Source: Pteria penguin
Lineage: Eukaryota; Mollusca; Bivalvia; Pterioida; Pteriidae
DNA: 64,000 nucleotides
Reading direction: 5' to 3'
Assembly: GCA_035048485.1 (NCBI GenBank)
Contig: CM068592.1
Coordinates: 43,090,133-43,154,132 of the forward strand
The notes beneath the pieces are model-generated. The model made no database searches. It saw nothing but the letters and a program-made list of their open reading frames with translations, and was not told the DNA's origin. Within the stretch, counting starts at the first letter, position 1, and every line of letters begins with the position of its first letter. A program made the translations under genes and the position numbers. Positions 63,967 through 64,000 of the stretch are shown piece after piece.

Positions 63967-64000
63967 TAAGAATTAAGTATTTTTGTTTTAATGTCTTGTG

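Overview
The window is animal nuclear DNA, AT-rich (about two thirds A+T by eye), with introns, SINEs, LINEs, Penelope-like elements, Tc1-like remnants and long satellites. The repeat repertoire, especially a recurring hairpin module and 'gacgtaaaaca..aatcaa' SINE tails, points to a mollusc, most likely a bivalve. That placement is inference; no marker gene fixes the species. There are no bacterial operons, no CRISPR array and no confident functional tRNA or rRNA gene.

Only two host genes are supportable. (1) A six-exon gene on the + strand, 8179-24790. It is invisible to ORF scanning because its exons are 31-290 nt long and separated by 1.3-6.8 kb introns full of transposons. The splice phases agree at every junction, and the exons join into one 275-residue product: signal peptide, one MAM-like domain, one transmembrane helix and a short basic tail. 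(2) An intronless beta-1,3-galactosyltransferase-like (GT31) gene on the - strand, 30836-31822, with a probable splice acceptor in its 5' UTR.

Everything else recognised is mobile or repetitive. 1-8 kb: remnants of two Penelope-like families (called A and B here) and a 55-bp tandem array. 8-25 kb (introns of the MAM gene): more A and B copies including one nearly intact RT ORF at 11352-12895, a 563-bp inverted repeat, an internally deleted Tc1-like transposase, an (AT)n tract and a tRNA-like SINE. 25-30 kb: inverted PLE fragments, a 192-bp foldback MITE and a 924-bp non-autonomous DNA transposon. 34-43 kb: SINEs with target-site duplications and a 2.3-kb satellite of 51-bp units. 45.5-47 kb: a 1.5-kb satellite of 36-bp units with higher-order duplications. 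50-56 kb: a Tc1 fragment and a degraded two-ORF LINE whose ORF2 starts with a 2A-like motif; its inter-ORF spacer is a ~175-bp tandem array hit by a SINE. 58 kb: a near-perfect 202-bp-arm foldback element. 60-64 kb: a SINE, compound microsatellites, and LINE and DIRS-like remnants.

The main new claim is the MAM gene, assembled by reading splice sites. The other notable items are the 2A-like LINE, the foldback elements and a conserved hairpin module shared by otherwise different repeats. Family labels A, B, C, D, SINE-1 and SINE-2 are local names used only here. No database search or folding program was run.
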